Translations under genes and position numbers: made by a program | In this document: piece after piece, positions 10,090-18,257 of the stretch | Layout: each line of letters opens with the position of its first letter | How positions within the stretch are numbered: the first letter of the stretch is position 1 | Notes under the pieces: model-generated | What the model was told of the DNA's origin: nothing | Database searches by the model: none | What the model saw: only the letters and a program-made list of their open reading frames with translations | NCBI RefSeq assembly: GCF_006717045.1 | Contig: NZ_VFPH01000002.1 | Span: forward strand, 248,001 to 312,000 | Source of the DNA: Pseudonocardia cypriaca | GTDB taxonomy: Bacteria > Actinomycetota > Actinomycetes > Mycobacteriales > Pseudonocardiaceae | Reading direction: 5' to 3' | Length of the DNA: 64,000 nt

Positions 10090-11850
10090 CTAGTGATCGG
10101 CCGTGGCCCGTGACCGCCACGCGCCCCAGAGCTGGGCGTACCGCCCACCGGTCGCGAGCAGGTCGGAATGGGCGCCGGCCTCGACGATGCGTCCGTGTTC
10201 GAGCACGATCACCCGGTCGGCCGCCGCGGCCTGGGTGAGCCGGTGGGCGACGATCAAGGTCGTGCGGCCGGTCGTCGCGGCCGCGGCGGCCTGCTCCAGC
10301 CCGCGCGCCCCGAGGCTCCCCGCCTCGGCGGTTGCCTCGTCGAGGATCGCCACCGCCGGATCGCGCAGCACCAGCCTGGCCAGCGCGAGCTGTTGCGCCT
10401 GGGCCGCCGTGAGGGCGCGACCCCCCTCCCCCACCGGCGTCTCGACGCCCTCGGGCAACGCGTCCACCCAGTCGAGCGCGTCGACGCGCCCCAGCGCGGC
10501 GCGCACGTCGTCGACCGTTGCGTCCGGGCGGGCCAGCCGGAGGTCCTCCACCAACGGCCCGGCGAAGACGTGCACCTCCTGGCTGACGATCGCCACCTGC
10601 CTGCGCACCTGCTCGGCGGTGAGCTCGCGCAGCGGTACCCCGCCCAGCCGGACCGAGCCCGCGGACGGGACGAGCAGCCCGGCGGCGATGGCCGCGAGGG
10701 TGGTCTTCCCCGCCCCGGTGGAACCGACGAGGGCGACCCGTTCCCCCGCCTCGACCCGCAGGCTGACGCCGTGGAGCACCGGGACGCCGGGTTCGTAGCC
10801 GAACTCGACGTCCGTCAGCTCGAGCGAGGAGTCCGCCGGCACGCGGGCCACCTTCAGCGCGGACGGGGCCTCCTCCCGGATGCCCAGTACCCCGACCAGC
10901 CGAGCCAGGCCCGCGCCCGCCGACTGCACCTCGTCGAAGCTGTGCAGCACCGTGCCGACCGGGTCGAAGAGCCGGTGGAAGAGCAACGCGGCGGCTGTGG
11001 CCGCACCGACCGTGACCATTCCCCCGCGGACCAGCACGAACCCGACGACCAGGATCACCGCGAGGCCCACGAACTCGGCCCGGTTGGTGCGCCCCACGAA
11101 GCGGGTGAACAGCGTGACGATCGAGATCGACAGGTCCCGCGCGCGGACCGCGGCGGCGTCGATCTCGGTGAGGTGCCGCCGCTCCAGGCCGTAGGCGTGC
11201 ACGGTCCTGGCCCCGAGCATGCTCTCCATCAACGCCTGGGACCGCGCCGCGACCGCCTTGCGCTGGTCGGCGTACATGGGGGCCGACCGCGGCAGGTACC
11301 AGCGCAGGCCGAGGACGTACAGCGGGACCGCGGCCAGCCCGGCCAGCCCGAGCCGCCAGTCCAGTCCCGTCATCGCGACGATGCCGAGCACCGCCACCAG
11401 CAGCGAGGAGATGACCTTCGGCAGCACGTCGGTGACGGCGCGGCCGATCGTGTTGACGTCGTCGCCGATGCGCGACAGCAGATCGCCCTTGCCGGCCTTC
11501 TCGATCATCGCGGTCGGCAGCGTCAACGCCCGCTGCACGACGCGCTCGCGCAGCGTGGCCAGCACCCGCTCACCGAGGCTGCTGGTGAGGTACGTCGCCG
11601 CCCCCGAGGAGATGCCGCCGACGACCGCGGCGACGAGCAGGACGACCGAGATGGTGACGATCGACGACGACGGCTCCTGACCACGGACCCGGTCGACCAG
11701 CTCGCCGAAGACGTACGCCGGCAGCACGGCGGCGGCCGCCGCGACGACCCCGACGCCGAGGGTGCCCGCCGCGAGCGAGAGGTGGTTGCGCAGCTCGGCG
11801 AAGAGCCACGACCAGGACTCGCGCGCCCCGGCGATGGGTAGCAGGTCCAT
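10090..11850 (-). CDS. ABC half-exporter, siderophore locus, second subunit
   Basis: A 586-residue ABC exporter half-molecule: N-terminal type-IV transmembrane domain (from MDLLPIAGARESWSWLFAEL, several membrane segments to ~310) followed by a nucleotide-binding domain. Walker A (GSTGAGKTT) and Walker B with catalytic Glu (VAILDEATAE) are intact, but the signature is LTAAQ instead of LSGGQ. The ATG at 11850 overlaps the stop of the partner gene (ATGA), so the two are translationally coupled and probably form a heterodimer. A larger frame open upstream is only read-through inside the partner gene. The context between the ornithine hydroxylase and the NRPS suggests siderophore export or import of the iron complex (IrtAB-like pairs exist); direction cannot be settled from sequence. 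Confidence 0.9.
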   Translation of the reverse strand: MDLLPIAGARESWSWLFAELRNHLSLAAGTLGVGVVAAAAAVLPAYVFGELVDRVRGQEPSSSIVTISVVLLVAAVVGGISSGAATYLTSSLGERVLATLRERVVQRALTLPTAMIEKAGKGDLLSRIGDDVNTIGRAVTDVLPKVISSLLVAVLGIVAMTGLDWRLGLAGLAAVPLYVLGLRWYLPRSAPMYADQRKAVAARSQALMESMLGARTVHAYGLERRHLTEIDAAAVRARDLSISIVTLFTRFVGRTNRAEFVGLAVILVVGFVLVRGGMVTVGAATAAALLFHRLFDPVGTVLHSFDEVQSAGAGLARLVGVLGIREEAPSALKVARVPADSSLELTDVEFGYEPGVPVLHGVSLRVEAGERVALVGSTGAGKTTLAAIAAGLLVPSAGSVRLGGVPLRELTAEQVRRQVAIVSQEVHVFAGPLVEDLRLARPDATVDDVRAALGRVDALDWVDALPEGVETPVGEGGRALTAAQAQQLALARLVLRDPAVAILDEATAEAGSLGARGLEQAAAAATTGRTTLIVAHRLTQAAAADRVIVLEHGRIVEAGAHSDLLATGGRYAQLWGAWRSRATADH

Positions 11851-13586
11851 CAGCGCAGCACCGCCTTCCGGTACTCGCCGTCGCGCTCCACCAGCTCGTC
11901 GTGGGTGCCGGTGGCGCGAACCACGCCGCCGTCGACCACGACGACCCGGTCGGCGGTGGCGAGCAGGATCGGGCTGCACGTCACCAGCACCGTGGTGAAG
12001 GTGTGCTCCGGGCCGTGCCGCTGTGATCCGTGCCGCAGCGCGGACAGCCCGCGCGCGATGGCGTGCTCGGTGACCGAGTCGACAGCGGTGGTCGGGTCGT
12101 GCAGCACCAGTACCGGCGGCCGGGCGTGCAACGCCCTCGCCAGGGCCACCCGCTGCCGCTGGCCACCGGACAGGCTGGCACCCCGTTCCGACACCGCGGT
12201 GTCGAGCCCGCCGGCGTGGGTGTCCACGACGTCGGCAGCGGCCGACGCCCGCAGAACGTCGTCGAGGAAGGCGCGATCGGCCGGCGGGTCGTCCACGAGG
12301 ATGTTCGACGCCGCTGTGATGTTCGAGAGCACGGTGCCGGTGAAGATGTCGGTGTTGTGCGGCTCGACGAGCAGTGCCGCGCGCGCCTCGCCGTGCTCGA
12401 CGGACGCCAGGTCGGTGCCGCCGACCGCGATGGTGCCGCGGTAGTCGTCCGGCGGCAGCTGCCCGGACAGCACCGTGACCAGCGCCTCCGCATCGGCGGC
12501 CTGCGGCGCGACGACACCGACGAGCTCCCCGGGCGCCACCGAGAGGTCGAGCCCGTCGATGCTCCCGTAGCGCAGGTCCACGATGTCGAGGCCGTGGGGC
12601 GGGGCGTCGAGCGAGCGCTGCCCCTCCGGCACGAGCGCCGGGGCCGACAGCACCATCGCGACGCGGTTGGCCGATGCCCTGGCCTCGGCGACCCAGCTGG
12701 GCACGACGGTGAGCTGGGCGAGCGGCTCGATGAGGAACTGGGCGAGCCCGATCACCGTGACGAACTGCCCGACGCTGATCGCGCCGTCCAGCGCCAACCA
12801 GCCCGCGGCGATGGCGATCCCAGCGGCCAGCAGGTTGCTGATCGTCGCGGAGGCCCCCTCGAAGCCGCGTTGGGTGCGGGCCGCACGGAGCGTCGCCCGC
12901 AGCGAGCGCCTGCTCACGTCCCGGTAGCGCCGGGCGGCTGCCGTCTCCGCCCCGATACCGCGCAGCGGTCGCAGGCCCGAGACCAGGTCGGTGGCCACGG
13001 AGGCGGCCCGCCCGGCCGTCTCCTGCTGGTGCTGGATCCGGCGCGTGATGAGCGGAGCGCTGAAGTGCAGGAACAGCAGCACCAGCGGCGTTCCCAGCAC
13101 CACGCCGAGCCCGAGCGGAACGTTGATCGTCAGCAGGGCGACGGCGCACACGGTCGTGGCCGTCAGGGAGGCGACGATCCGGGGGATGTAGTCCAGTAGG
13201 TAGGAGGCGTTGTCGGCGTCGCTGCTGGAGATCGTGAGCAGTTCGCCGGACCGCAGATCGGTGCGTATGCCGCGCGGCTGCAGGATCTTCCCGGCGACCT
13301 CCACGCGCAGCGTGCAGCCTTCGCCCGCCTCCGCGTAGGTGAGCAGCCGAGCGCCGAACCGCCACATCAGCGACAGCACCACGAACAGGACGGCCAGCAC
13401 CGCGATCCACAGGACGAGCGCTGCGACGTCACCCGTCGCCACCGCTCGGTCGATGATCACGCCGATGACCACCGGGACCAGGGCCTCGCAGATCTGATGC
13501 GCCCCGTACATCGCCGACCCGAGCGTGAGCCACCGTCGGTTGCGGACGATCCCGCCGATCAGGACTCGTGAACCAGTGATCTGCAT
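11850..13586 (-). CDS. ABC half-exporter, siderophore locus, first subunit with degenerate Walker motifs
   Basis: A 578-residue transmembrane-NBD fusion of the ABC exporter class. Membrane segments fill the first ~300 residues. In the NBD the signature is canonical (LSGGQRQRVALARAL), but the Walker A position reads APQAADAEA with no GKS/T, and Walker B reads VLVLHDPTTA, so the catalytic Glu is Pro. The partner subunit has the opposite defects, so the pair would form one working composite ATP site (partner Walker A/B plus this signature) and one dead site, as in asymmetric heterodimeric exporters. It starts 6 bp after the ornithine monooxygenase stop and overlaps the next gene by ATGA. Role inferred: siderophore transport. 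Confidence 0.9.
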   Translation of the reverse strand: MQITGSRVLIGGIVRNRRWLTLGSAMYGAHQICEALVPVVIGVIIDRAVATGDVAALVLWIAVLAVLFVVLSLMWRFGARLLTYAEAGEGCTLRVEVAGKILQPRGIRTDLRSGELLTISSSDADNASYLLDYIPRIVASLTATTVCAVALLTINVPLGLGVVLGTPLVLLFLHFSAPLITRRIQHQQETAGRAASVATDLVSGLRPLRGIGAETAAARRYRDVSRRSLRATLRAARTQRGFEGASATISNLLAAGIAIAAGWLALDGAISVGQFVTVIGLAQFLIEPLAQLTVVPSWVAEARASANRVAMVLSAPALVPEGQRSLDAPPHGLDIVDLRYGSIDGLDLSVAPGELVGVVAPQAADAEALVTVLSGQLPPDDYRGTIAVGGTDLASVEHGEARAALLVEPHNTDIFTGTVLSNITAASNILVDDPPADRAFLDDVLRASAAADVVDTHAGGLDTAVSERGASLSGGQRQRVALARALHARPPVLVLHDPTTAVDSVTEHAIARGLSALRHGSQRHGPEHTFTTVLVTCSPILLATADRVVVVDGGVVRATGTHDELVERDGEYRKAVLR

Positions 13587-13592
13587 CGGTGG

Positions 13593-14918
13593 CTACGCGG
13601 AGTCCCGGGCCGGCAGCAGCGAGTCGGTGATCGACTCCAGGATCTCGGCGGAACGCACGGCGATGTTCGACAGCAACGAGGAGCTCAGGCCGTGGGTGTG
13701 TTCCGTGCCGCCCTGGAGGTAGATGCCGCCCGAGAGCCGTTCCGAGGCCTGCAGGCGGTAGTCGCGCGTGACGTGCGGCTCGTCGTCCAGCTGGTCCGGG
13801 TCGCAGACGTCCGCGAGGAGGCCCCGGAGCGGCATCGGGTCGAATCCCGTGGCGTACACGACGGCGTCGCAGTCGAGCGCCGTCACCGTCCGGGTCGGGT
13901 TGTGGACGATCTCCACGCGCACGCCGTCCGGCTCCTCCTTCACGGCGCTGACGCTCGATGCGCCGTGCAGGAAGAGCCGCCGCTCACCGGAGACCAGCTC
14001 GGCGTACTCGCGCTGGTACAGGCTCTGGATCAGCGGCAGGTCGACGCACGAGTAGTTCGTGGACCGGTGGTAGTCGAGCAGCTGCCTGCGCACGGCGGGA
14101 TCGGCTGCGAAGAAGTCGTCGACGGCCGCGGGGTCGAAGACCCGGTTGGCGAACGGGCTGTCGTCGGCCGGGCTGTAGCCGTAGCGGGCGAAGACCCCGT
14201 GCACCTCCGCAGCGCCGAAGCGGTCGTGCAGGTACTCCGTGACCTCTGCCGCGCTCTGACCCGCACCGAGCACCACGAACCGCTGGTGTCGCAGCTCGGG
14301 GAGCTCGTCGAGGTGGTCGAGCAACCGGTGGTTGTGGAACTGGCGCACCGAGGGCTCGACCCCGCTCGGCAGCCGCGGTGTCAGGCCTCCGGCGAGCACG
14401 ACGTTCCGGGTGCGCAGCACGGCCGGGCCATCCGGTCCGGCCGTCTCCACCTCGAGCCACCGGCCGGTGTCCCGCACCGCGACCGCCTTGGTGCCGTACC
14501 GCACGAGGGCCGACACCGACTCAGCCGCCCAGAACAGGTAGTCGTGGAACTCGAGCCGGGTCGGGAAGAAGGTCTGGTGGTTGATGAACTCGGTGAGCCG
14601 GTTCCGCTCGGCGAGGTAGTTGACGAAGCTGTAGCGGCTGCGCGCGTTGCGCTGGGTCGCCAGGTCCTTCAGGAAGGAGATCTGCATCGTGGTGCCGGGA
14701 AGCAGCATCCCGGTGTGCCACCCGAACCGTTCCTTGGCTTCGACGAACTCGGCTCGGACGGGCCGCGGGCTCGCCGCGTTGTGCTCCTCGATCGCGATGG
14801 CGAGGCCGAGGTTGGACGGCCCGAAACCCACCCCGACGACATCCAAGGGCTCGTCGCCCTCGCCCTCTGACCCTGCGATCCCCGGAGGCAGCGTCCCCTC
14901 GGACATGACGAGCGACAT
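13593..14918 (-). CDS. L-ornithine N5-monooxygenase
   Basis: FAD- and NADPH-dependent hydroxylase of the SidA/PvdA/CchB/IucD family, making N5-hydroxyornithine for hydroxamate siderophores; cytoplasmic. The N-terminal FAD-binding motif is VVGVGFGPSNLGLA, followed by the WHTGMLLPG stretch typical of the family. The NADPH-binding region shows VVLGAGQSAAEV, and the C-terminal YATGFDP motif is present. At 441 residues it has the usual family length. I chose the ATG at 14918 because GAAAGG lies five bases before it; a GTG at 14924 is in frame but too close to that site. It is first gene of the leftward siderophore operon, directly behind an iron box. It supplies the substrate read by NRPS modules 1 and 3; the formyltransferase needed for module 1 is not in the window. 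Confidence 0.95.
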   Translation of the reverse strand: MSLVMSEGTLPPGIAGSEGEGDEPLDVVGVGFGPSNLGLAIAIEEHNAASPRPVRAEFVEAKERFGWHTGMLLPGTTMQISFLKDLATQRNARSRYSFVNYLAERNRLTEFINHQTFFPTRLEFHDYLFWAAESVSALVRYGTKAVAVRDTGRWLEVETAGPDGPAVLRTRNVVLAGGLTPRLPSGVEPSVRQFHNHRLLDHLDELPELRHQRFVVLGAGQSAAEVTEYLHDRFGAAEVHGVFARYGYSPADDSPFANRVFDPAAVDDFFAADPAVRRQLLDYHRSTNYSCVDLPLIQSLYQREYAELVSGERRLFLHGASSVSAVKEEPDGVRVEIVHNPTRTVTALDCDAVVYATGFDPMPLRGLLADVCDPDQLDDEPHVTRDYRLQASERLSGGIYLQGGTEHTHGLSSSLLSNIAVRSAEILESITDSLLPARDSA

Positions 14919-14941
14919 GATCACCTTTCGCCGAGTTGATC

Positions 14942-14960
14942 TTAGGATAGCCTAGCCTAA
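14942..14960. promoter_or_regulatory. Iron box (IdeR/DmdR-type operator), strong
   Basis: TTAGGATAGCCTAGCCTAA matches the actinobacterial iron box TTAGGTTAGGCTAACCTAA at 16 of 19 positions and is itself a near-palindrome. It ends 24 bp upstream of the ornithine monooxygenase ATG, so iron-loaded IdeR/DmdR repressor would shut off the siderophore operon. The match is seen in the sequence; the regulator is inferred. Confidence 0.88.
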
Positions 14961-15051
14961 GAACGCGGCCCGTCAACAGCAGTGCTCCACATCACTGCGG
15001 CCGCCATTGGCCCGGAGCCTCGGACCGCTACACACTGCCTACCTCGTCCTG

Positions 15052-15070
15052 CGAGGTAATGCTAGCCTCA
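15052..15070. promoter_or_regulatory. Weaker iron box before the siderophore-binding protein
   Basis: CGAGGTAATGCTAGCCTCA matches the iron-box consensus at 13 of 19 positions, with the AGGTA and GCTA..CCT cores kept. It lies 24 bp upstream of the chosen start of the binding lipoprotein. A 6-bp inverted repeat (ACCTCG/CGAGGT, 15041-15057) overlaps it. Together with the 14942 box it would let iron control both divergent units. Confidence 0.55.
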
Positions 15071-15094
15071 GCTAACTTTTCCGAAGGAGCGTTG

Positions 15095-16111
15095 ATGCGA
15101 CCGAGTCACCCGGGCCTCTCCGGCAGAGACAACAGGAAGTTCCCGGGCAGCCGGGTCCGGTTGGGCACCGCACTCGTCGCACTGCTCGTCGCCATCGTCA
15201 CGGTGACCGGCTGCAGTTCGGCCACGACCACTGCACCCTTGCAGGAAACGGTCACCATCTCGCACAAGTTCGGCGAGACGAAGGTACCGAAGGATCCCGC
15301 TCGGGTCGTCACCGTCGGCTGGAACGACCAGGATTTCGTGCTCTCGCTCGGCGTCGTCCCGATCGTGACGCGAGCCTGGTTCGACAGTTACAACAACTAC
15401 CCATGGGTTCAGGAGGCCACCGGCGGAAAGGGGGTCGCCACCATGGGCGGAGACGGGATCGACTACGAGGCCGTCGCCGCGGCGAAACCCGACGCCATCT
15501 TCGCCGTCTACGAAACGGTCGACCAGCCCACCTACGACCGGCTCTCGCAGATCGCGCCGACGGTGATCCAGTCCGCCGAGTACCCGGACGAGGAGACCCC
15601 GTGGCACGTCCAGCTGCTGCTCACCGGTAAGGCCCTGGGCAAGGAGGCCGAGGCGCAGGCCCTTCTCGACGAGGTGAACGCCAAGATCGACGCGGCCAAG
15701 GCAGCGAACCCGGCCTTCGCCGGCAAGGTCCTCGTCGAGGACTTCGGCCCGGAGAACGGTGGTCACTACCTCATCGGCAAGGGCGATCCGCGGCGCGCGC
15801 TGTTCGACGCACTCGGATTCGATGCGCAGGAGCACACGGGCGACCTCAGCGAAGAGCGGCTGGCGCTGATGGACCGCGATCTGTTGTTCGTGAACGGGGC
15901 CACCAAGGAGCAGATGACGGCGTCCCCGGTGTTCGCCCGGCTGAACGTCGTGCAGAGCGACCGCGCCCTTTACACAACGTTCGATTCCAACCTGAGCGGC
16001 GCGCTGTCCTACAGCGGCCCGAAGGCCCTGTTGTACGCACTGGACCAGCTGGTGCCGCAACTGTCGAACGCCGTCAACGGAAAGCCGGTCGCCGACCTGT
16101 CCAACGCCTGA
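15095..16111 (+). CDS. FecB/FepB-type siderophore-binding lipoprotein
   Basis: Extracellular, lipid-anchored binding protein of an iron-siderophore ABC importer (periplasmic-binding protein class III, FecB/TroA fold), 338 residues. The start at 15095 has a good GAAGGAG site and gives a lipoprotein signal ending in the lipobox VTGC (Cys ~40); an in-frame ATG at 15059 would lie inside the iron box. The mature part begins with the family pattern TVTISHKFGETKVPKDPARVVTVG-like, then DYEAVAAAKPDAIF and the C-terminal ALYTTFDSNLSGALSYSGPKAL region. The permease and ATPase of the importer are not adjacent. It is divergent from the siderophore operon and very probably iron-repressed, recapturing the Fe-siderophore made by the neighbouring NRPS. 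Confidence 0.92.
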   Translation: MRPSHPGLSGRDNRKFPGSRVRLGTALVALLVAIVTVTGCSSATTTAPLQETVTISHKFGETKVPKDPARVVTVGWNDQDFVLSLGVVPIVTRAWFDSYNNYPWVQEATGGKGVATMGGDGIDYEAVAAAKPDAIFAVYETVDQPTYDRLSQIAPTVIQSAEYPDEETPWHVQLLLTGKALGKEAEAQALLDEVNAKIDAAKAANPAFAGKVLVEDFGPENGGHYLIGKGDPRRALFDALGFDAQEHTGDLSEERLALMDRDLLFVNGATKEQMTASPVFARLNVVQSDRALYTTFDSNLSGALSYSGPKALLYALDQLVPQLSNAVNGKPVADLSNA

Positions 16112-16118
16112 GAGGCGT
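16104..16118. terminator. Short hairpin between convergent genes
   Basis: ACGCCT-GAG-AGGCGT forms a 6-bp stem with a 3-nt loop overlapping the stop codon of the binding protein. There is no T-tract. It could end transcription of the convergent pair, but the evidence is only the stem. Confidence 0.3.
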
Positions 16119-16171
16119 CCGGACGGGATGGATGCCCGCGCCGACTTTCAGAGATCCATACGTCGGCTCCG

Positions 16172-16756
16172 TCAGATCCGCCCGAGGAACTCCACGATCC
16201 GCTCGGTCAGCAAGGTGGTCGCTGCGGCGTCGTACGACGCGAGTGAGCTGTCCTCGAACAGGTGCTCGTCGCCGCGGTAGAGGTACAACTCGGCAGCCGC
16301 GCCGACCTCGTCCACGATCTCTCGGGCTGCGTCGATGTCGCCCTCGCCTGCGAAGTACTCGTCGGCGTCCATCCCGTGGATCTGCACGGGGACGCCCTCG
16401 GGCCAGGGACCGACCGCCCACTCGCCGGTGATCGGCAGGCAGGACTCCATCAGGATCGCGCCGGCCGCCCCCGTCCGCGTCTGGGCCAGCCGCTGGGCCT
16501 GCACGACCCCCCAGGAGATTCCGGCGTAGACGAGCGTGGACGGGAGGTCGGCGGCTGCGGCGTTGGCCAGCGCGGCGAAGTCCGGCGCCACCTCGCCCTG
16601 GCTGAACGCCGCGCCCTCCTCGATCGAGGGGAAGGTGCGGCCGCCGTAGAGATCGGGGGTGTGGACGGTGTGACCGGCGGCGCGGAGACGGTCGGCGAGC
16701 TCGACGACACCGGGCGTGAGTCCCTGGACGTGGTGGAACAGCAGGACTTCGACCAT
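16172..16756 (-). CDS. Dienelactone hydrolase family protein
   Basis: A 194-residue alpha/beta hydrolase of the dienelactone hydrolase family. The N-terminus MVEVLLFHHVQGLTPGV and the segment HTPDLYGGRTF are typical of the short actinobacterial DLH-like proteins. The nucleophile elbow reads GISWG, so the nucleophile is Ser rather than the Cys of classical dienelactone hydrolase; an Asp in PVQIHGMDADEYF and the His in RGDEHLF complete a plausible triad. Cytoplasmic, no signal. Substrate unknown. It is convergent with the siderophore-binding gene and 66 bp downstream of the DUF4383 gene on the same strand. A link to siderophore hydrolysis is possible but unsupported. Confidence 0.8.
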   Translation of the reverse strand: MVEVLLFHHVQGLTPGVVELADRLRAAGHTVHTPDLYGGRTFPSIEEGAAFSQGEVAPDFAALANAAAADLPSTLVYAGISWGVVQAQRLAQTRTGAAGAILMESCLPITGEWAVGPWPEGVPVQIHGMDADEYFAGEGDIDAAREIVDEVGAAAELYLYRGDEHLFEDSSLASYDAAATTLLTERIVEFLGRI

Positions 16757-16822
16757 GGCGAGGCTCCTCCGCCGATCGGCAACCTCTGGGCATTCTGGAC
16801 CAGTTGTACCCCGGGGCGGCGT

Positions 16823-17278
16823 TCAGACGGTGTCGGCGGCGCGGCCTCGGCCGAGGAGCACCCCGAGGGCGATCATGCCGATGGCCAGGGCCAGGTGCAG
16901 CCAGTTGTCGGCGGTGTTGACCGGGACGAAGTTGGCGGCGCTGTCGTGGTCGATCACCAGTCCGTAGACCCACAGGACGGCGTAGACGACGCCGCCGTAG
17001 ATCAGGAAGTTGCGGGCACCGCCGAAGGTGCGGGCGAGCACGAGCCCGGCGACGCCGAAGCCTGCGTGCACGATGTTGTGCAGGATCGACACCGCGAACA
17101 GGCCCAGCAGCAGCGCGCCGGATCCGTGGCCGGCGAACGACAGCTGGTCGTAGCCGGCCGTCACGCCGGGGACGAACCCGAGGATGCCGACCAGCAGGAA
17201 CACCCCGCCCACGATGGCCGCGGCGAGCTGGACCGGGTGACGGCTGGCGCGGACGCGCGAGCCGGGAGTTTGCGACAT
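16823..17278 (-). CDS. DUF4383 integral membrane protein
   Basis: A 151-residue protein with four predicted membrane helices, matching the DUF4383 family common in actinobacteria (motifs HGSGALLLGLFAVSILHNIVH-like and GGVVYAVLWVYGLVID-like). Function unknown. I chose the ATG at 17278 (MSQTPGS), which has GAGAGG seven bases upstream, over an in-frame start 15 codons earlier. It follows the fasciclin gene by ~157 bp across a strong hairpin, so it may have its own promoter. Confidence 0.8.
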   Translation of the reverse strand: MSQTPGSRVRASRHPVQLAAAIVGGVFLLVGILGFVPGVTAGYDQLSFAGHGSGALLLGLFAVSILHNIVHAGFGVAGLVLARTFGGARNFLIYGGVVYAVLWVYGLVIDHDSAANFVPVNTADNWLHLALAIGMIALGVLLGRGRAADTV

Positions 17279-17359
17279 GAGTGTGCCTCTCTTCGATCTG
17301 GTATCAAATCTTCCGGTGTTCATCGCCGATCACGATGCGATTCGGGAGAACTGGAGCCG

Positions 17360-17393
17360 GCAGGGGCGGCCCGTTGAAATCGACCGCCCCTGC
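17360..17393. terminator. Strong stem-loop downstream of the fasciclin gene
   Basis: GCAGGGGCGG (17360-17369) and CCGCCCCTGC (17384-17393) form a perfect 10-bp stem with a 14-nt loop, ~43 bp beyond the fasciclin stop codon. There is no U-tract, as is usual in high-GC actinobacteria. It probably separates the fasciclin transcript from the DUF4383 gene. Confidence 0.55.
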
Positions 17394-17435
17394 GCGGGTT
17401 TCGTGCGGGATTCACCGATCCCGCTCACAAGGCGG

Positions 17436-18104
17436 TCAGCCTGCGGGCATGAGGACCTTGTCGATGACGAACACGGTGGCGTTGTCGGTCGGGATGTTGC
17501 CGCACAGGACGTTGGCGGTATTGCCCTGACCGTCGGTGATGGTGGGGGCCGCGGCGGTGCCACCGATGGTGACCTGCCCGCCTGCCAGCTCGGTCACCGT
17601 CTTGGCCTCGGCGAGGCCTTCGGCGTCGTAGCGCTTGGGCACGACGTGGTAGGACAGCAACCCGCCGAGCTGCTGCTGGTCACCCAGCAGTTCGTTGAAC
17701 GCCCTGTTGCCCAGCGCCTTCTTGACCTCGTCGAACGCGCCGTTGTAGGGGGCGAAGACGGTGATCGCCTCCTGCGAGTTGAGGGTGTCGGCGAGCCCGT
17801 CGACCTTCCCGACCGCGGTGACGAGCGTGGTGAGCAGCGGGTTCGTGCTGGCGGCGCTGGCCACCGGCTGCGGGCCCATGTTGTTCAGCGACCCGGGCGC
17901 CTCCCCCTGTGGGAGCTGGGAGCAGGCGGGGCCGAACACGTCCTCGTTGGTGGTCACGCCGTCCGCGGCGGCTGCGGCCGGCGCCGGGGTCATCGGCGCG
18001 GCCGGTGCACCGGATGCCGTTCCCTCCGCACCGCCGCCGCAAGCAGCCAGGGTGAGGGTCAGTGCGGCCAGGGCGCCGAGAGCGCCGACTCGGTTGATGC
18101 GCAC
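17436..18104 (-). CDS. Fasciclin (FAS1) domain lipoprotein, MPT70/MPT83-like
   Basis: A 222-residue secreted protein with one FAS1 domain. I start it at the GTG at 18104, which has a GAAGGAG site six bases upstream; the frame stays open further up without a good start. The signal peptide ends in the lipobox LAAC followed by a Gly/Ala/Pro-rich linker. FAS1 features include the VDGLADTLNSQEAITVFAPY-type core, the YHVVPKRYDAEGL H2-like segment and the C-terminal FVIDKVLMPAG. Mycobacterial MPT70/MPT83 are this family and are controlled by SigK; the sigma/anti-sigma genes three genes upstream suggest the same logic here. Likely a cell-surface adhesion or envelope protein. Confidence 0.9.
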   Translation of the reverse strand: MRINRVGALGALAALTLTLAACGGGAEGTASGAPAAPMTPAPAAAAADGVTTNEDVFGPACSQLPQGEAPGSLNNMGPQPVASAASTNPLLTTLVTAVGKVDGLADTLNSQEAITVFAPYNGAFDEVKKALGNRAFNELLGDQQQLGGLLSYHVVPKRYDAEGLAEAKTVTELAGGQVTIGGTAAAPTITDGQGNTANVLCGNIPTDNATVFVIDKVLMPAG

Positions 18105-18257
18105 AGAAATCTCCTTCGGAAAAGCATCCCCGGATGGGCCGGGCTCGTAGAGCGTTCGGTGCCGCGATCCGAACGGTTCACCGATACCGGTAACGGATCG
18201 ATAACGCGAGCGGCGGCTGTTCCGACTCACCCATCGGAATTCGATCGCGCGCGGATA

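Noticed and set aside
10090..13410. A single 1106-residue fused ABC protein
   Set aside because: The first half of that frame is out-of-frame Arg-rich read-through of the upstream ABC gene. Two separate genes with an ATGA overlap explain the data.
18166..18201. A 7-bp inverted repeat (CGATCCG/CGGATCG) upstream of the fasciclin gene
   Set aside because: The arms are short, the 22-nt loop is long, and I could not align it with a SigK-type promoter.
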